Source: Kalaharituber pfeilii (Eukaryota; Ascomycota; Pezizomycetes; Pezizales; Pezizaceae). Taken from it: a DNA stretch of 64,000 bases. The position numbers and the translations under genes are program-made. Below are positions 19,736 through 30,290 of the stretch, one piece after another. Each line of letters starts with the position of its first letter. Positions within the stretch are counted from its first letter, which is position 1. The notes below the pieces were generated by a model. That model saw only the letters and a program-made list of their open reading frames with translations. It was not told the DNA's origin and searched no databases. Where the stretch lies: positions 237,279-301,278 of the forward strand of contig WHUZ01000080.1 in NCBI GenBank assembly GCA_015179045.1, in the 5' to 3' direction.

Positions 19736-22499
19736 GGCTAACATTTATCATTCCTAGACGGCACTCAATTACTTTCAGTATTTCTCAAAACTAACGGCAT
19801 TGCTGGAACGAATTGGAAAGCTTGTTCCAATTTTCGACAAATTCGAGGAGCTATTCGATAGTAACCTCAAACTCAAGGATGCTGTAGCCGAATTCTGGGC
19901 AGTGGCTATATCTATCTTGACCAAGGCATTCGAGTTCTTACGAAAAGGAGGTAGGCTATTCAGACTTCCAAATATATCTTCAGACTATATGTTAATTCTA
20001 TATTGTAGGCTACAAGCGTTTTCTCTACTCCGTGTTCAGCCCTTTTGATGCTGAATTCCAAGACCTTGAAGCGTCATTATGTTTCCAGCGCTCGGTTATT
20101 ATGGACCTTGTGCACCTTGCATCAGAAGAAGCAAGCCATAAGATGCGTCAACAGATATCGCTTTATGAATTTAAGAGTGAACAATGGATGCTGCAGCAGG
20201 ACTTAGCAAATAAAGGTTGGTGCATTGCACGTCATACTCCCTCAGAAATATATTTATGTTTTCGGATTTAACATAAAGGCGTTGTGTATAGAGCGAAGGT
20301 GCCGAGCACTAGTGGATGCAATCTCGGATTTCGACTACACGACAACTTTCTCGAATGCACGCGGGAGGAAGTATGAAGGTACTGGGAACTGGCTTTTCGA
20401 GTTGCCAGAATTTATACGATGGGTCGAACATTATCAAGATGCCCCTGCCATAATGTGGTGTCATGGAATTCGTACGTATGCCTAATATATTATCAGTTGC
20501 CTTACGATTATATATGGTTGCTTATTATTCCGGAATATTTAGCTGGATCTGGTAAGACAATCCTCACAACAGCGGTCATTGACCACTTGTTTTCTGGACC
20601 ATTGTTGCAAAGTCGCCATGACACCTTTATTGGCTACTTCTTTTGTGACTTTCATCACCATCAATCATTGAAGGTTCAGACACTGTTACAGAGTCTAGTA
20701 AAGCAAATACTTCGCACATTTGTTCACAAAATCTCACCGGAAATGGAACAGGAATTGTCGAAATTCTGCAAAGGACAGTTAGGGTACCGAGGCTCCCCAA
20801 GCAATGATAAGTGGTTCGACCTATTGCAGCTAGCGGCCTCTCTTCCATCACACTTATATATTTGCGTAGACGGCATTGATGAATGTGAGCAGGAGATCAA
20901 TGCCAGATCATTGAGTACCTCAAAAAACTGGTCACATCGAGACCTGGTAGCCGTTCGGCTCAGTGAGCGGAGAGGAGCATGCACAGAACTACCACAGGAA
21001 ACTCTTTCTTTCCTGTAGGCCTGAGATCCCGATATCGAGACTCCTCGCTCTGAAAAATTCAACTTCATTACTAGCCGAGATTTCATTATCTACACCAGGC
21101 TTGATTCGTCCAGAGATTGAAAATTATATCGTGAAAACGATAGACGAACGGATTCGGCAGGGAAGACTTGCACTCTGTGACGATTCAATGAGGCAAGAAA
21201 TAACAACCTCCCTGCTACGAGGTGCAGAAGGAATGTACGTAACTTGAATTCACTAAAGACTGGCTTCATTGTTCTAACTTATATATGACCTTACTATAGG
21301 TTCCTTTGGATTTTCTTTCAAATTGACGACATCTGCTTAAGGAATAACGACAATGCCATTCGTAAAGCGTTGAAATCATTACCAAAGGGTCTAGATGAAA
21401 CTTATGCTCGAATCCTTGATAGGATATCCACTCGTGATCCAGAGGTCGCCGTCAAGGTATTCCAGTGGGTTGCTGGTGCTAAGCGCCCATTGACGGTGCA
21501 CGAGATTGCAGAGGCAACAGCAATCGAGCTGACGGACACTACGTGGGATGATGTGCGCAAGAAATATCCGACTGACAACTTCAAAGTTCTGGAAAATTGT
21601 GCCAATATGATCATCGTGAATGACGACGACACAATTCAGTTTGCTCATTCGTCTGTCTGCAAGTTCCTACAGTCGTCAAAGCTGCAATCAGGGTTCTATC
21701 AAACGTTTTATCTGGACATGGAAGGTGCCAATACTTACCTAGCGCAGATCTCCATTATCTACCTAACGTTCCCTGAATTCGGTCGTGCTGCATTTCATAA
21801 GTCTGCAAGTCAAAACGATCAGAGGACAGTTGCGTGCAAACCACTGCCCAATTGTCCTATTCAACTGGTACCTGCGATATTCAACCAAGGGAGCTCTAGT
21901 ATGATCGGCCAAATCTCTCAGTTCATGGCAAGACAACGTCAAAAGACTTCAACATCGAAGGTTCAACTTACGCGGCAGGTACACGTAGCGTCCAAGAAAA
22001 CATTTTCCACAACGTATGTATTGCTTTCATACTTCGCCTCATATTGGCTTGCCCACTGTGAGGAGGTTGTCACATTGCTTGCAACTGATGCAAACTGGGA
22101 ACGCAACCTTACCGACCTCTGTTTCGGTCTCCAGCTTCCAGAACAACATCTACCTTGGCAGCTTCCAAAGGGTTCCCGAGTGTCGTCATTCCAAGACGTA
22201 GACCCTTATCAGCGCCCGTTCACATGGGCAGTGGAACACAAAAACCAAACTGTTATGGGACTAATTGAGAGAAAAGTCATTAGCAAGCAGAGCTCCACGG
22301 ACCTTGGTTCAGTGATCCTTCATAATGGCTCAATCTTCGAGTTGCCAAAGGAGTTCACTGACCATAGTGGGCACGCGTTTGCCGGCCGCAAAGGTAGTGT
22401 CCTTACAACGGTCCCCTCTATGATAGCAATCGCGCGCGGCTATGCGAAAGCCTTTGAATTGATTCTAGACAACTGCCCCGTGGATCTAGGAGATCTCGC

Positions 22500-23680
22500 A
22501 CTTCCATTCTTAATTGCTTGTGAACTTGGGCACCTCGAACTTGTAATGGTAACTCTGCGCCGTAAGGTTGATCTCACCGTCCGGAGCAACCTTGGCCAAA
22601 CGGCACTGTCATTGGCATCGAGAAACGGCTGCAACGCGGTTGTGCGACTGCTTCTTCAGCGCCAGGACGTCGATATCAATGCGAAGGACAACTCTGGCTG
22701 CACCCCACTAGATGCGGCAGCTGAAGGTGGGCACGAGGCTGTTGTGCGGCTTCTTCTTGAGCGCAAGGATGTCAATGCCTATAAGATGGCCAAGGCCGAC
22801 CGGACGAAACTATTATTGGAAGCAGCCTCACGTGGGCACGAGGTTGTCGTGCGAGTCCTTCTTGAGCGCAAGGATGTCGACATCAATGCAAAGGGCGACT
22901 ATGGCCGGACCCCACTATCCTGGGCAGCTGAATATGGACACGAGGCTGTTGTGCGGCTGCTTCTTGAGAGCAAGGATGTCGCCATCAATGCAAAGGACAA
23001 CTATGGCCGGACCCCACTATCCTGGGCAGCTGAAAGCGAGCACGAGGCTGTTGTGCGGCTGCTTCTTGAGCGCAAGGATGTCGACATCAATGCAAAGGAC
23101 AACTCTGGCCGGACCCCACTATCCTGGGCAGCTGAATATGGACACGAGGCTGTTGTGCGGCTGCTTCTTGAGCGCACGGATGTCGACATCAATGCAAAGG
23201 ACGGGCCTGGCCAGACCCCACTATCCTGGGCAGCTGAATATGGACACGAGGCTGTTGTGCGGCTGCTTCTTGAGAGCAAGGATGTCGCCATCAATGCAAA
23301 GGACAACTATGGCCGGACCCCACTATCCTGGGCAGCTGAAAGCGAGCACGAGGCTGTTGTGCGGCTGCTTCTTGAGCGCAAGGATGTCGACATCAATGCA
23401 AAGGACGACTCTGGCCGGACCCTACTATCCTGGGCAGCTGAAAGGGGGCACGAGGCTGTTGTGCGGCTGCTTCTTGAGCGCAAGGATGTCGACATCAATG
23501 CAAAGGACAACTCTGGCCGGACCCCACTATCCTGGGCAGCTCGATATGGACGCGAGGCTGTTGTGCGGCTGCTTATTGAGCACAAGGATGTCGACATCAA
23601 TGCAAAGGACGACTCTGGCCAGACCCCACTGTCATTGGCAGCGAAATATGGGCACAAGGGTGTTGTGAGATTGCTAAGCA
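22500..23680 (+). repeat. Ankyrin repeat array, copy A
   Basis: About 12 ankyrin units of 33 aa (99 bp). The last eight are near-identical, with consensus GHEAVVRLLLERKDVDI then NAKDxxGRTPLSWAAE. Differences cluster at the two residues before GRTPL and the two or three after SWAA. A higher-order duplication is visible: the pair marked by LLLESKDVAINAKD and AAESEHEAVV appears at about 22930-23050 and again at 23230-23350, about 300 bp apart. This implies unequal exchange of three-unit blocks. Confidence 0.9.
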
Positions 23681-24112
23681 ATAAATAGAGTACAGGTACA
23701 CCGTTTTAGTGTAAGCATACTAGTCTGAGTCTAGGTGATTAGAAGGATGACAGCGAAAAGCTAGTTCTTGACATTCTTTTTGGCAATATAGCATGTTCGG
23801 CGAGACTGTTGTACTTGGAGAGCCGATTAGATATATGTTTGTCAAAGCGGAGGAAATTAATGTCTTTATAATATGTCCAAAATATACTTTTTTTACCGTG
23901 TTTTTTAGGCTGGCATAGTTGTAGTATTGATTGCTTATATTGCTGAGTATAATATTACTATTATAAGGAGGTATATGTATGCAGGATTAAATACCACTTG
24001 CAAAATAGTTAGGCACGCACTGGTACCAACTTTGTGTATACTTGTATCATTTATACATATCGATCCTGGCCTTGGATCGACGACCTTCCATTAGTCTCGT
24101 AGCCAGACCTTC

Positions 24113-24180
24113 GCCCTGCCATAGGCTGGTAGCCTGTATGCGGGGTTACGTGAATAAAAGGAAAAGAAAGAGTATAGCAG
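24113..24180 (+). mobile_element. LINE-A tail-only insertion (diverged)
   Basis: 68 bp resembling the end of LINE-A (CCCTGCCATAGG, GCGGGGTTACGTGAATAAAA) flanked by exact 14-bp copies of GTAGCCAGACCTTC (24099-24112 and 24181-24194). The same insertion is in copy B at 54147-54214, so it predates the duplication. Confidence 0.88.
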
Positions 24181-24763
24181 GTAGCCAGACCTTCCATGTG
24201 GTTCAACCTACTTTGACTTCACGCACTCGATGGAGGGAGTGCATGTGTTTCCTTTTCGCATATCATGCATTTGCGCGCTTGACTTGCATTTGTCCGATTT
24301 CTTTGCAAAATACGCCTACATATGTCGCCAACAGCTTATTATTGTATTGTGTTGATATCCGCTTTGAAGAAAACAGATACCCAAGAGCAGTAGGAATGGA
24401 TATATATCCTTCTAATGCCGCCCCACTGGACGGTATCTGAGCATCCTGGTCGGTGCTTATTAAGTATCTTATACCGATGCTGCGTGCATACTCGAGGTGC
24501 TTTGAGGGGAAAAGGGAGAATAAAACGTAGAACCTGGTATCCAGGTAGTGGATAGCCGGCGTTGGTCTCTTTTTGGGGTGGATACCCCAAAATTGCGCGA
24601 GCGCTGAAATATTTTTTTTTAAAAAAAAGGGGTTAGAAGTGAGATATTACTAGCATTGGTCGTATGAAGGGAGCAATAGTCAGCGTAATCAGTTAGCGTC
24701 TAGCTCCAAGACTAAAGATGGCATGAGACTAAGGCTAGGGAATAATATTACCTTGAGCAGTTC

Positions 24764-25106
24764 CCGATACTCTATACCTTGCACGCTTTTTTGTTGACCT
24801 TGCGGCTCTCTTAGTCTTGCTGGCTATGACAACTGGAGCTACTTCTCGCCTAGAGCTGGAATAGGCGCCATTAGGGGCTGCAACACTGCCTTTCTGCTCC
24901 TCTATTCAAATTCAAAGCAGCTGGAGTGCAGCAAGTCATTGGAAAAATTTATCAAGACTTCACGAGACACCTGAGTATTTACAAAATACGAGATGTGAGG
25001 CTCTATTGGGTCGTGCCTACTTCAGGAGATCCGGTGCCTTCGACGCCTCAAGCTCTGGGGGTGACAGTGGTGCATAGGGCTCCCCCCTAAGCTGCTAAGC
25101 AAGTGC
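24764..25106. other. Right flank of copy A, no gene seen
   Basis: Unique sequence beginning where homology with copy B stops. No ORF with recognisable features. Confidence 0.5.
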
Positions 25107-25559
25107 TTGAATTGTAGCGTACTCCCGCCAGAAGCATTCCTCGTCCGTGGCTATGAAGGGCAAGTCAGGGGAAGAATCACAGTCCCAGGCTCGATCACAG
25201 TCGCAGCCCTCTCGCCAACTGCATGGCCAGGTCCCGTAATGACTGATAGAGAGGGACTGAGGGTAGGTCCAGCTGCGATAAGCGAAATACTCAGAGCGTT
25301 CCAGCAGGATTTGCGGGACATACAGCTTGCCGGAGTCAATTGGGACGAGCTGCCACCTAGCAGGGACAGTTTGAACACAAAGGTAGATGATCTCGGGGAA
25401 ACTCAAAAGGAACAAGCCAGGACCATGACCGGAGTACTAAATACTGCCATCTCTCCGACAGGGAAAATGGATGGACTTGAAGAGAAACATACAAGGCAAA
25501 AGAATGGAAGCGCTACGCCACAGCTTCAGCAGCAAGGACAAGAAACCAAAGGAGCTTAA
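25107..25559 (+). CDS. Hypothetical ORF, 150 aa
   Basis: Open frame with an amphipathic, Glu/Gln-rich second half (around DLGETQKEQARTMTGVLNTA) that could form a coiled coil, and a Gly/Pro-rich first half. I recognise no family. The first codon is an ATG at 25107 if the listed frame is right; no splice evidence or duplicate copy supports it. It could be a chance ORF or a decayed exon. Confidence 0.2.
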   Translation: MNCSVLPPEAFLVRGYEGQVRGRITVPGSITVAALSPTAWPGPVMTDREGLRVGPAAISEILRAFQQDLRDIQLAGVNWDELPPSRDSLNTKVDDLGETQKEQARTMTGVLNTAISPTGKMDGLEEKHTRQKNGSATPQLQQQGQETKGA

Positions 25560-26663
25560 GCTTAAGGTGAGAACGGTTCCAAAAGTGTAGTAAATGCAGC
25601 GAACAGTGTCGTATTTTGACTCTGCAACTAGGCCCTGTAACCTGGCGCTCTGCCGCTGGCAGATAAACTACCTGGGGAAGGGAACGCTGGGCTACCACGA
25701 CTGGTCGCTCGCGATTGCTGCAACCTTCATGGATCGTATCGGTTTCATAGAAGCTGCACAACGTTGGCAACTACAAAAAATGCGCCGTAGTGATACAGTA
25801 CTTGCGGCAGAACGGGAACCGCCAACTGGGCAGCTGGCATCATGGGCTCGCAACCAACATGCAGATATAAAAAAAATAAAAACAAAAAAGTATGGATGGT
25901 AGACAAGAATCACAATCAACTTGACTTTTGTGAAAACTTAACTTGTCACCTGCCATACCGGATTCGCAATCGGACCAGAGCAGGTCCTCATGACACTAGG
26001 AAATGCATGCCAAGAAGCTGGACAAGGCCGACTTAAGAAACATAAACGTGATAAAGTCATAACGTAACACCATCTTTGAGGTTTTCAATTCTCCTTATTG
26101 AGTTAAATCGAACTGCATGCCTCATATCTTCTGGTGCTCTTCCCTTCATTTCTGTTAGTACCAAGATATTGTGTCAAATAAATTTGCCACAGGTGGTTTC
26201 ACCGTCCTCACTATCGTCACCTGACTTTCCAAGAATGCGGCAGTGCACGCCGCAATTGGATACTTGGCCAAGGCCCCTCGATGCATATATGTACAACATT
26301 CTGCCTTCAATGTACTGGGTAAGCAATTTGCAAAAGTCTAGCAATTTGATTTTTTAAATTTCGGAAAAGAATTGTTTTCAAATCCTTTCTTGCGATTTAG
26401 AACAGCAAAAACATGGGGGAAGAAAATAAAGGCAATCCACAAGCACCACGTTTCCGCCCAGCCTGGTGTTGTCAGCATGACCAAAATTCGAGTGCAAGCC
26501 ATGCTTGCGCTTGGCAATAATGGTAAAGCGGCACGTTGTTTTCATCAGGAAGTGACTGCCCGATTAGGAAGCTTAATGCGTATAATTTAGCAAAACAGCT
26601 ACAAGGTTCTCAGGAAAATATCATTCCTCCCCTGCTCGCCAGATACACCACACTGTAGCCCTA

Positions 26664-27227
26664 TCACTTTCTTTGCCCACTCCGCGGGTTTCGCCAAAGC
26701 AATGTCTCCAGTAATCTGCCAACCTCCCGCTCCTGAAGCCCTCTACCCACGTCTTCGCTTGCCGCAAAAGAAAAAATCTCTCCGGCGGCGGTAAAGGGGA
26801 GACTAGCACTGGAGTTCTTCATACGGCCGAGTCCCGTAAGCACCAATAAAAGCATTGGTGATGCAATGATGTTAAACACATCGACAGACTGGGATACACC
26901 ACTTTCTGCAATCAGAGTGGCAATCATAATGTTCCTTGCAATCTCTTCAATGATTATGAAAGTTCCAATTAGCCAAAGCAACCTAGTGTCATTTGCCTCA
27001 ATTTTGGTCCACCATGACTTGCAGAACCTGTCCAGAACACTTCGGTATAGTGCAAAAACTATCAACCTTGTGAGCTTGAAGCACATTCCTGCCACCTTAA
27101 TTGCCAATGACTTCTGGACGGAGTGCGGATAGATCTCTGTCCACTCAAACGTAATTGCCCAAACTGTGCAAATTACCACTATGCAGAACTCAATCTGCAC
27201 TCGATATATAGCCATAAAGCAGCCCAC
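26664..27227 (-). CDS. Hypothetical multi-pass membrane protein (partial)
   Basis: 187 codons with four hydrophobic stretches: about residues 10-28 (around FCIVVICTVWAITF), 42-62, 82-105 (around LLWLIGTFIIIEEIARN) and 113-132 (around MLLLVLTGL). A polar C-terminal tail follows. The first listed codon is GTG; the frame stays protein-like upstream (NTKVPVYGFGVGC), so a 5' exon probably lies beyond 27260. Aromatic and Trp-containing loops (FEWTEIY, CKSWWTKIEAND) make a chance ORF less likely. No known family; likely a fungal integral membrane protein of unknown role. No second copy in the window. Confidence 0.4.
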   Translation of the reverse strand: MGCFMAIYRVQIEFCIVVICTVWAITFEWTEIYPHSVQKSLAIKVAGMCFKLTRLIVFALYRSVLDRFCKSWWTKIEANDTRLLWLIGTFIIIEEIARNIMIATLIAESGVSQSVDVFNIIASPMLLLVLTGLGRMKNSSASLPFTAAGEIFSFAASEDVGRGLQEREVGRLLETLLWRNPRSGQRK

Positions 27228-27560
27228 TCCGAAACCGTAAACGGGTACTTTTGTATTCCTTCTCTGTGCTTCGCTGCATCATTGATGTGAGACCGCATGC
27301 GGATTCTTGCGGCAGATCTAAGTTGTAGTTAGCTTGGGCAAAATTAGCGGCTCTAGATGCTCTCGCTGGTACCTGGCTGCATTCGCCTGTGGAGCACCAG
27401 GTGTGATCTTGTCCAACACCTGCAGGCTTCCCATGGCCTGCTTACAGTATACCCGTCTCGTACCCTGTCTGACTGGAACGTGGGCCTCTTCTTCTAGTTG
27501 CCATCTGGATAGGATGGATGCCACAGGTGCTCGAATTTGTTGGTCGTTTTGAGAAATTGA

Positions 27561-27617
27561 CGTTTTTTTTTTCTCCCTATCACATAACACCGCTTGCGGC
27601 TGTTCGCCATGGCAGGG
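27561..27617 (-). mobile_element. LINE-A tail-only insertion
   Basis: Poly(T) with a few C, then CACATAACACCGCTTGCGGC and GCCATGGCAGG. Flanked by TGAGAAATTGA at 27550-27560 and 27618-27628, an exact 11-bp duplication. Only the last 50 or so bases of the LINE are present. Confidence 0.88.
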
Positions 27618-28007
27618 TGAGAAATTGAGATTCTGCGGTGGTAGTTTGCACGCTTCAGGTATTACTGAGTGGATGGAAAGAAAAGGAGAGGGGGTCGCAA
27701 GAGGGAATGCCACAGTCTCATACCAAGACTACCGCTTAGTGGCTGACTAAGCTGGGGATGGCAGGCAGCAGAGAATAGACAGGTGCGGCACGCAGCGCTG
27801 GCGGTGCTGCCCAATTCGGCACGGGCTGACGAGGGAACGAGGGAACGTGCACAGGTTAATGCTGCATTCCTAATATGGCATTACAACTTTAGGATTACTT
27901 GTATAGGTATGCTTTACCACTGCATGCACACCGCAGCGCAGGAGTTACGACCAGATTTCCTACCGCCAACATCTCCTCCGCACATGCAGGAACACGGCGG
28001 TCCTCGC

Positions 28008-28062
28008 TTTTTTTTTTTTTTTTTTTGTCACGTAACCCCACGTGCAGCTGTTCGCCATGGCA
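28008..28062 (-). mobile_element. LINE-A tail-only insertion
   Basis: Poly(T) followed by GTCACGTAACCCCACGTGCA and GCCATGGCA, flanked by GTCCTCGC at 28000-28007 and 28063-28070 (8-bp duplication). The 5' truncation point lies just past the GCCATGGC palindrome. Confidence 0.88.
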
Positions 28063-28194
28063 GTCCTCGCGATGAGGTCCAGCACGTGACGGAAGTGTGT
28101 AGCACAGCACGCATCTTTGTGAATGGCCTTCTGAACAGTGTTTCCAACGGGCCGGCCAGGCCACGCCATCCGAAGCTCCGCCGGGGCCGCCCCA

Positions 28195-28275
28195 GGCGGT
28201 TTCAGGCCTGCCAAGCCAGACCGCCGATCAGGCCAGGCCAGGCGGCCTGATCGGTGGCCTGGCCGGTTGGGAACA
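28195..28275. repeat. GC-rich dyad region
   Basis: Overlapping GGCC-centred inverted and direct repeats (GCCAGGCCAGGCGGCCTGAT and TGGCCTGGCC). Strong local folding is expected. No gene is associated. Region 27629-28530 otherwise holds only the neighbouring LINE-A tail. Confidence 0.45.
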
Positions 28276-28540
28276 CTGGGCCTTCATTTGTGGGGTCCTC
28301 AGAATTCATTGTAGTGTGTAGACTCGTAACCAGACGAGTGGGTGGATCGGCCGAAGCCAGCAGCGGGAATCGATATCGTACATGGGTGAGGACGATACAT
28401 AGTGTTCTAGCTGATAGGGCACGTATGCCTGCAACACGAGCTGCAGGCCCCCTCGTGTCGCCCTGCTGGCAGGCCTCTGCACTACTAGAATGATATATGA
28501 GACTGCCCGAGTCCTGTGACCGCAATTGCTCCGGGCCCAG

Positions 28541-28950
28541 TTGAGCTACAGTCCCCGTCAGCGGTTATGCCGACTGACAAGCGCGTTGGGAAGACTGCTG
28601 GGTCGAAAAGGATTGAAGGCATGGAGGCATATGATAGGGAAGGCAGATGGGCCAGAGTGTAGATGGTCTTGCATGGAAGAGAGGTACAGGTGCGAGGTTT
28701 GGAGGAAGTGGCCAGGGGGCCTGGAGGTACTGAGGAGGTCCACAGCAACTAGCGAAGATGAACCAGACTGTCCTGGCAGAGCTGCTGAGATGGGCAGGGA
28801 GGTGACATTGCAGGAGACTGCAGGTTCTGTTTCACATTGGTCAATATTGCCTCTGCTGATTTTCTTCCTTAATGTTATTATTTCCTTTCTATTTAATCCC
28901 ATCTTAGCTCACGAGGCGGTATACGGGTACTGATATTAAAAAAAAAAAAT
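28541..28950 (+). mobile_element. LINE-B 3' fragment
   Basis: A 5'-truncated insertion of about 410 bp flanked by CGGGCCCAG (28532-28540 and 28951-28959). The translated start (GLKAWRHMIGKADGPECRW) matches the C-terminal block of another LINE-B fragment at 36920-37100 (LKEWRFRIGKATSLECRW), where it precedes Cys/His zinc-knuckle residues. It ends GGGTACTGATATT and poly(A). The usual GCCATAGCCC part of the tail is degraded here. Confidence 0.75.
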
Positions 28951-28959
28951 CGGGCCCAG

Positions 28960-30010
28960 GTTCCCTCTGCGCACAGTGGGCGGCAATACTGCTATGGGCT
29001 CCTTGGCTTGGCACCAGCAATGCCAAGCCCTCCACAGCGCGCGCCGAACTGGACATAAAGTTAATTGAGTGAGCATGTCATTCTTTCCCCGCTTCGTGAC
29101 ACAAAGAAATTGTCCTCGGCCTCATTCGGTATTCATTGCAACCACCTGGGCGTTCGACGCCCGGTATCCCCCAAACAGAGCACAGTTTAGCTACCGAGCC
29201 GCCGAATGTATGATGCCAAAATTCACAGCCAAGGAGTTTGAACGCGCGATTGGCAACCTCGACGCAGCGACAAACCGAGTGTTATGGCTCTCAGGTGATG
29301 AAGAGATGGTTGGTATTGCAATTCAGCTCTTCCAGCTCGGGAAGCTAGGCCGCAACTTCCTGCTCACGGCCCGCTACCGTGCAACACACTTTCAAACCCG
29401 GGTTCAATGGTTAGAGAATAAATACGGTGACATGGTGAGAGATTTTCATGGTCAAGACAAGATGGACTGCGATCCAGATATCCTCAACACCGAGGACACG
29501 ATGTGGTTTGAGGCCTACGACAAACACAACCAGGGGTGCAGGATTGCCGGGGAGGACCGGCGGACTCAGGAGTACATTGCTGCACTAGAAACCCTTTTAG
29601 ATATCAGCAACAACCTGAGGAAAGACTTGGGGAATGTGCAAAGATGGTTGCAGGCGTCCAACAAAGACGTAGGCAAGATCACAGGGATCAGATGGCTGCG
29701 CAAGAAGACAATCCTACTCGAAGAGGGCAAGAAGACAAGTTCCGTGGTAGTTTACCTGGAGACACCAACGGAAATCGGGAAAGTTAGACTCGGAGGAAGG
29801 TGGTTGAAGACAAACGTGTACGAGACAGACAGGGGAAGGAAGTAGGAAGGCCACAGACACGACTCTGGGTTCTACCCGCATCACGAAAGACACGCGGGCA
29901 ATACATGTAATTAGTGTTTAGTCTTTTGTTTTTGAGTTAATAAATACCTCGCCATAGCCCGTAGGGCGGCAAGCGAGTAATGAAATAATAATAATAAAAA
30001 AAATAAAAAA
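28960..30010 (+). mobile_element. LINE-B ORF1-only retroposon
   Basis: An ORF1-like frame (29075-29845) is followed within 100 bp by the LINE-B tail (CCTCGCCATAGCCC, AGGGCGGCAAGCGAGTAATG) and an A-rich end with ATA repeats. There is no endonuclease or RT between them. I could not find the target duplication, and the left edge is approximate. Confidence 0.6.
29075..29845 (+). CDS. LINE ORF1-like protein (LINE-B)
   Basis: 257 codons from the first ATG (a GTG lies two codons upstream). The C-terminal part (VGKITGIRWLRKKTILLEEG, SSVVVYLETPTEIG, KVRLGGRWLKT) matches the C-terminal block of the LINE-A ORF1 at 38481-39350 (GKIVAARWL, SSVVIYLEG, VRLSGKWYDS). ORF1 proteins of Tad-like LINEs bind the element RNA. 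The N-terminal 150 residues (FTAKEFERAIGNLDAATNRV and following) are not recognised; they contain many Arg/Trp residues and a predicted helical character. No RT follows, so any activity would have to support retroposition in trans. Intact as read. Confidence 0.55.
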   Translation: MSFFPRFVTQRNCPRPHSVFIATTWAFDARYPPNRAQFSYRAAECMMPKFTAKEFERAIGNLDAATNRVLWLSGDEEMVGIAIQLFQLGKLGRNFLLTARYRATHFQTRVQWLENKYGDMVRDFHGQDKMDCDPDILNTEDTMWFEAYDKHNQGCRIAGEDRRTQEYIAALETLLDISNNLRKDLGNVQRWLQASNKDVGKITGIRWLRKKTILLEEGKKTSSVVVYLETPTEIGKVRLGGRWLKTNVYETDRGRK

Positions 30011-30192
30011 TCCCGGACTCTGCACTCGCTGACCCGCTGTAACGTCCGCTGAAACGTCTGCCCCTTCGAATCTGAGTACTCGCTGCCTGCCATCTCACCC
30101 GATCCTGCGTAGCGATCTTGCATGGTCCGTGTCCTGAGCCGGAGCAGGTGCTGGTATTCCGTAGTTCACTGCCTGGTACAAGGTCCTGTATT

Positions 30193-30290
30193 TAGCCTGT
30201 CTCCGGGCTATGAGGGCTTGCCCAGGGACCCTGCCATGGCCAAGTGCTACAAGCGGGGTTATGTGATTTTTAAAAAAAAAAAAAAAAAAA
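30193..30290 (+). mobile_element. LINE-A tail-only insertion
   Basis: 98 bp containing only the tail (GCCTGTCTCCGGGC, GGGCTTGCCC, GGGACCC, GCCATGGC, GCGGGGTTATGTGATTT) plus poly(A). Exact 13-bp flanks AAGGTCCTGTATT lie at 30180-30192 and 30291-30303. It sits inside the older LINE-B remnant that ends at 30408/30700. Confidence 0.93.

Larger units (their letters stand above)
18998..23688 (+). pseudogene. NACHT-ankyrin NLR-like protein, copy A (frameshifted)
   Basis: Six exons by comparison with B: 18998-19351, 19758-19950, 20009-20215, 20292-20471, 20543-21234 and 21300-23688. The start is the ATG at 18998, shared by all three copies; the ATG at 18974 is lost in C. Exons 1-3 encode an N-terminal domain with the VWGGVKLL motif, compatible with DUF7708-type domains of fungal NLRs. 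Exons 4-5 hold NACHT: WCHGI joined to PGSGKT across an intron, and Walker B YICVDGIDEC. Exon 6 carries about 12 ankyrin repeats. Exon 5 is 692 nt against 694 in B. One A is missing after GAGCAGG near 20895 and a second base near 20955, so Walker B is followed by a nonsense frame. Intron 1 carries a retroposon. Proposed role by family: nonself recognition or programmed-death signalling. Confidence 0.85.
24..24763 (+). repeat. Segmental duplication, copy A
   Basis: The block matches 40128-54800 in the same order and orientation, with scattered substitutions and small indels (roughly 97% identical by eye over exons). Homology starts at an ATGCACACATCGCC stretch 24 bases into the window and stops after TTGAGCAGTTC at 24763. 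It carries the membrane/coiled-coil gene, a DUF4419 gene and a NACHT-ankyrin gene. Copy A is about 10 kb longer than B, mainly because of a 1.9-kb foldback element, a 7.4-kb Ty3/gypsy element and several retroposon tails that B lacks. B therefore serves as an empty-site reference. The exons are not depleted of GC, so no heavy repeat-induced point mutation is visible here. Confidence 0.95.

Noticed and set aside
20520..20560. Start of the NACHT domain read as LAGSGKT within an open frame
   Set aside because: That reading runs through the intron. Splicing gives HGIPGSGKT with correct phase in all three copies.
22700..23680. The 99-bp repeat array as a CRISPR-like array or satellite
   Set aside because: The units are contiguous, coding and in frame with ankyrin consensus, with no unique spacers.
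25594..25902. 103-codon ORF following the hypothetical ORF at 25107
   Set aside because: It has no family features, ends in a Lys-rich low-complexity tail from an A-rich tract, and has no duplicate to test it.
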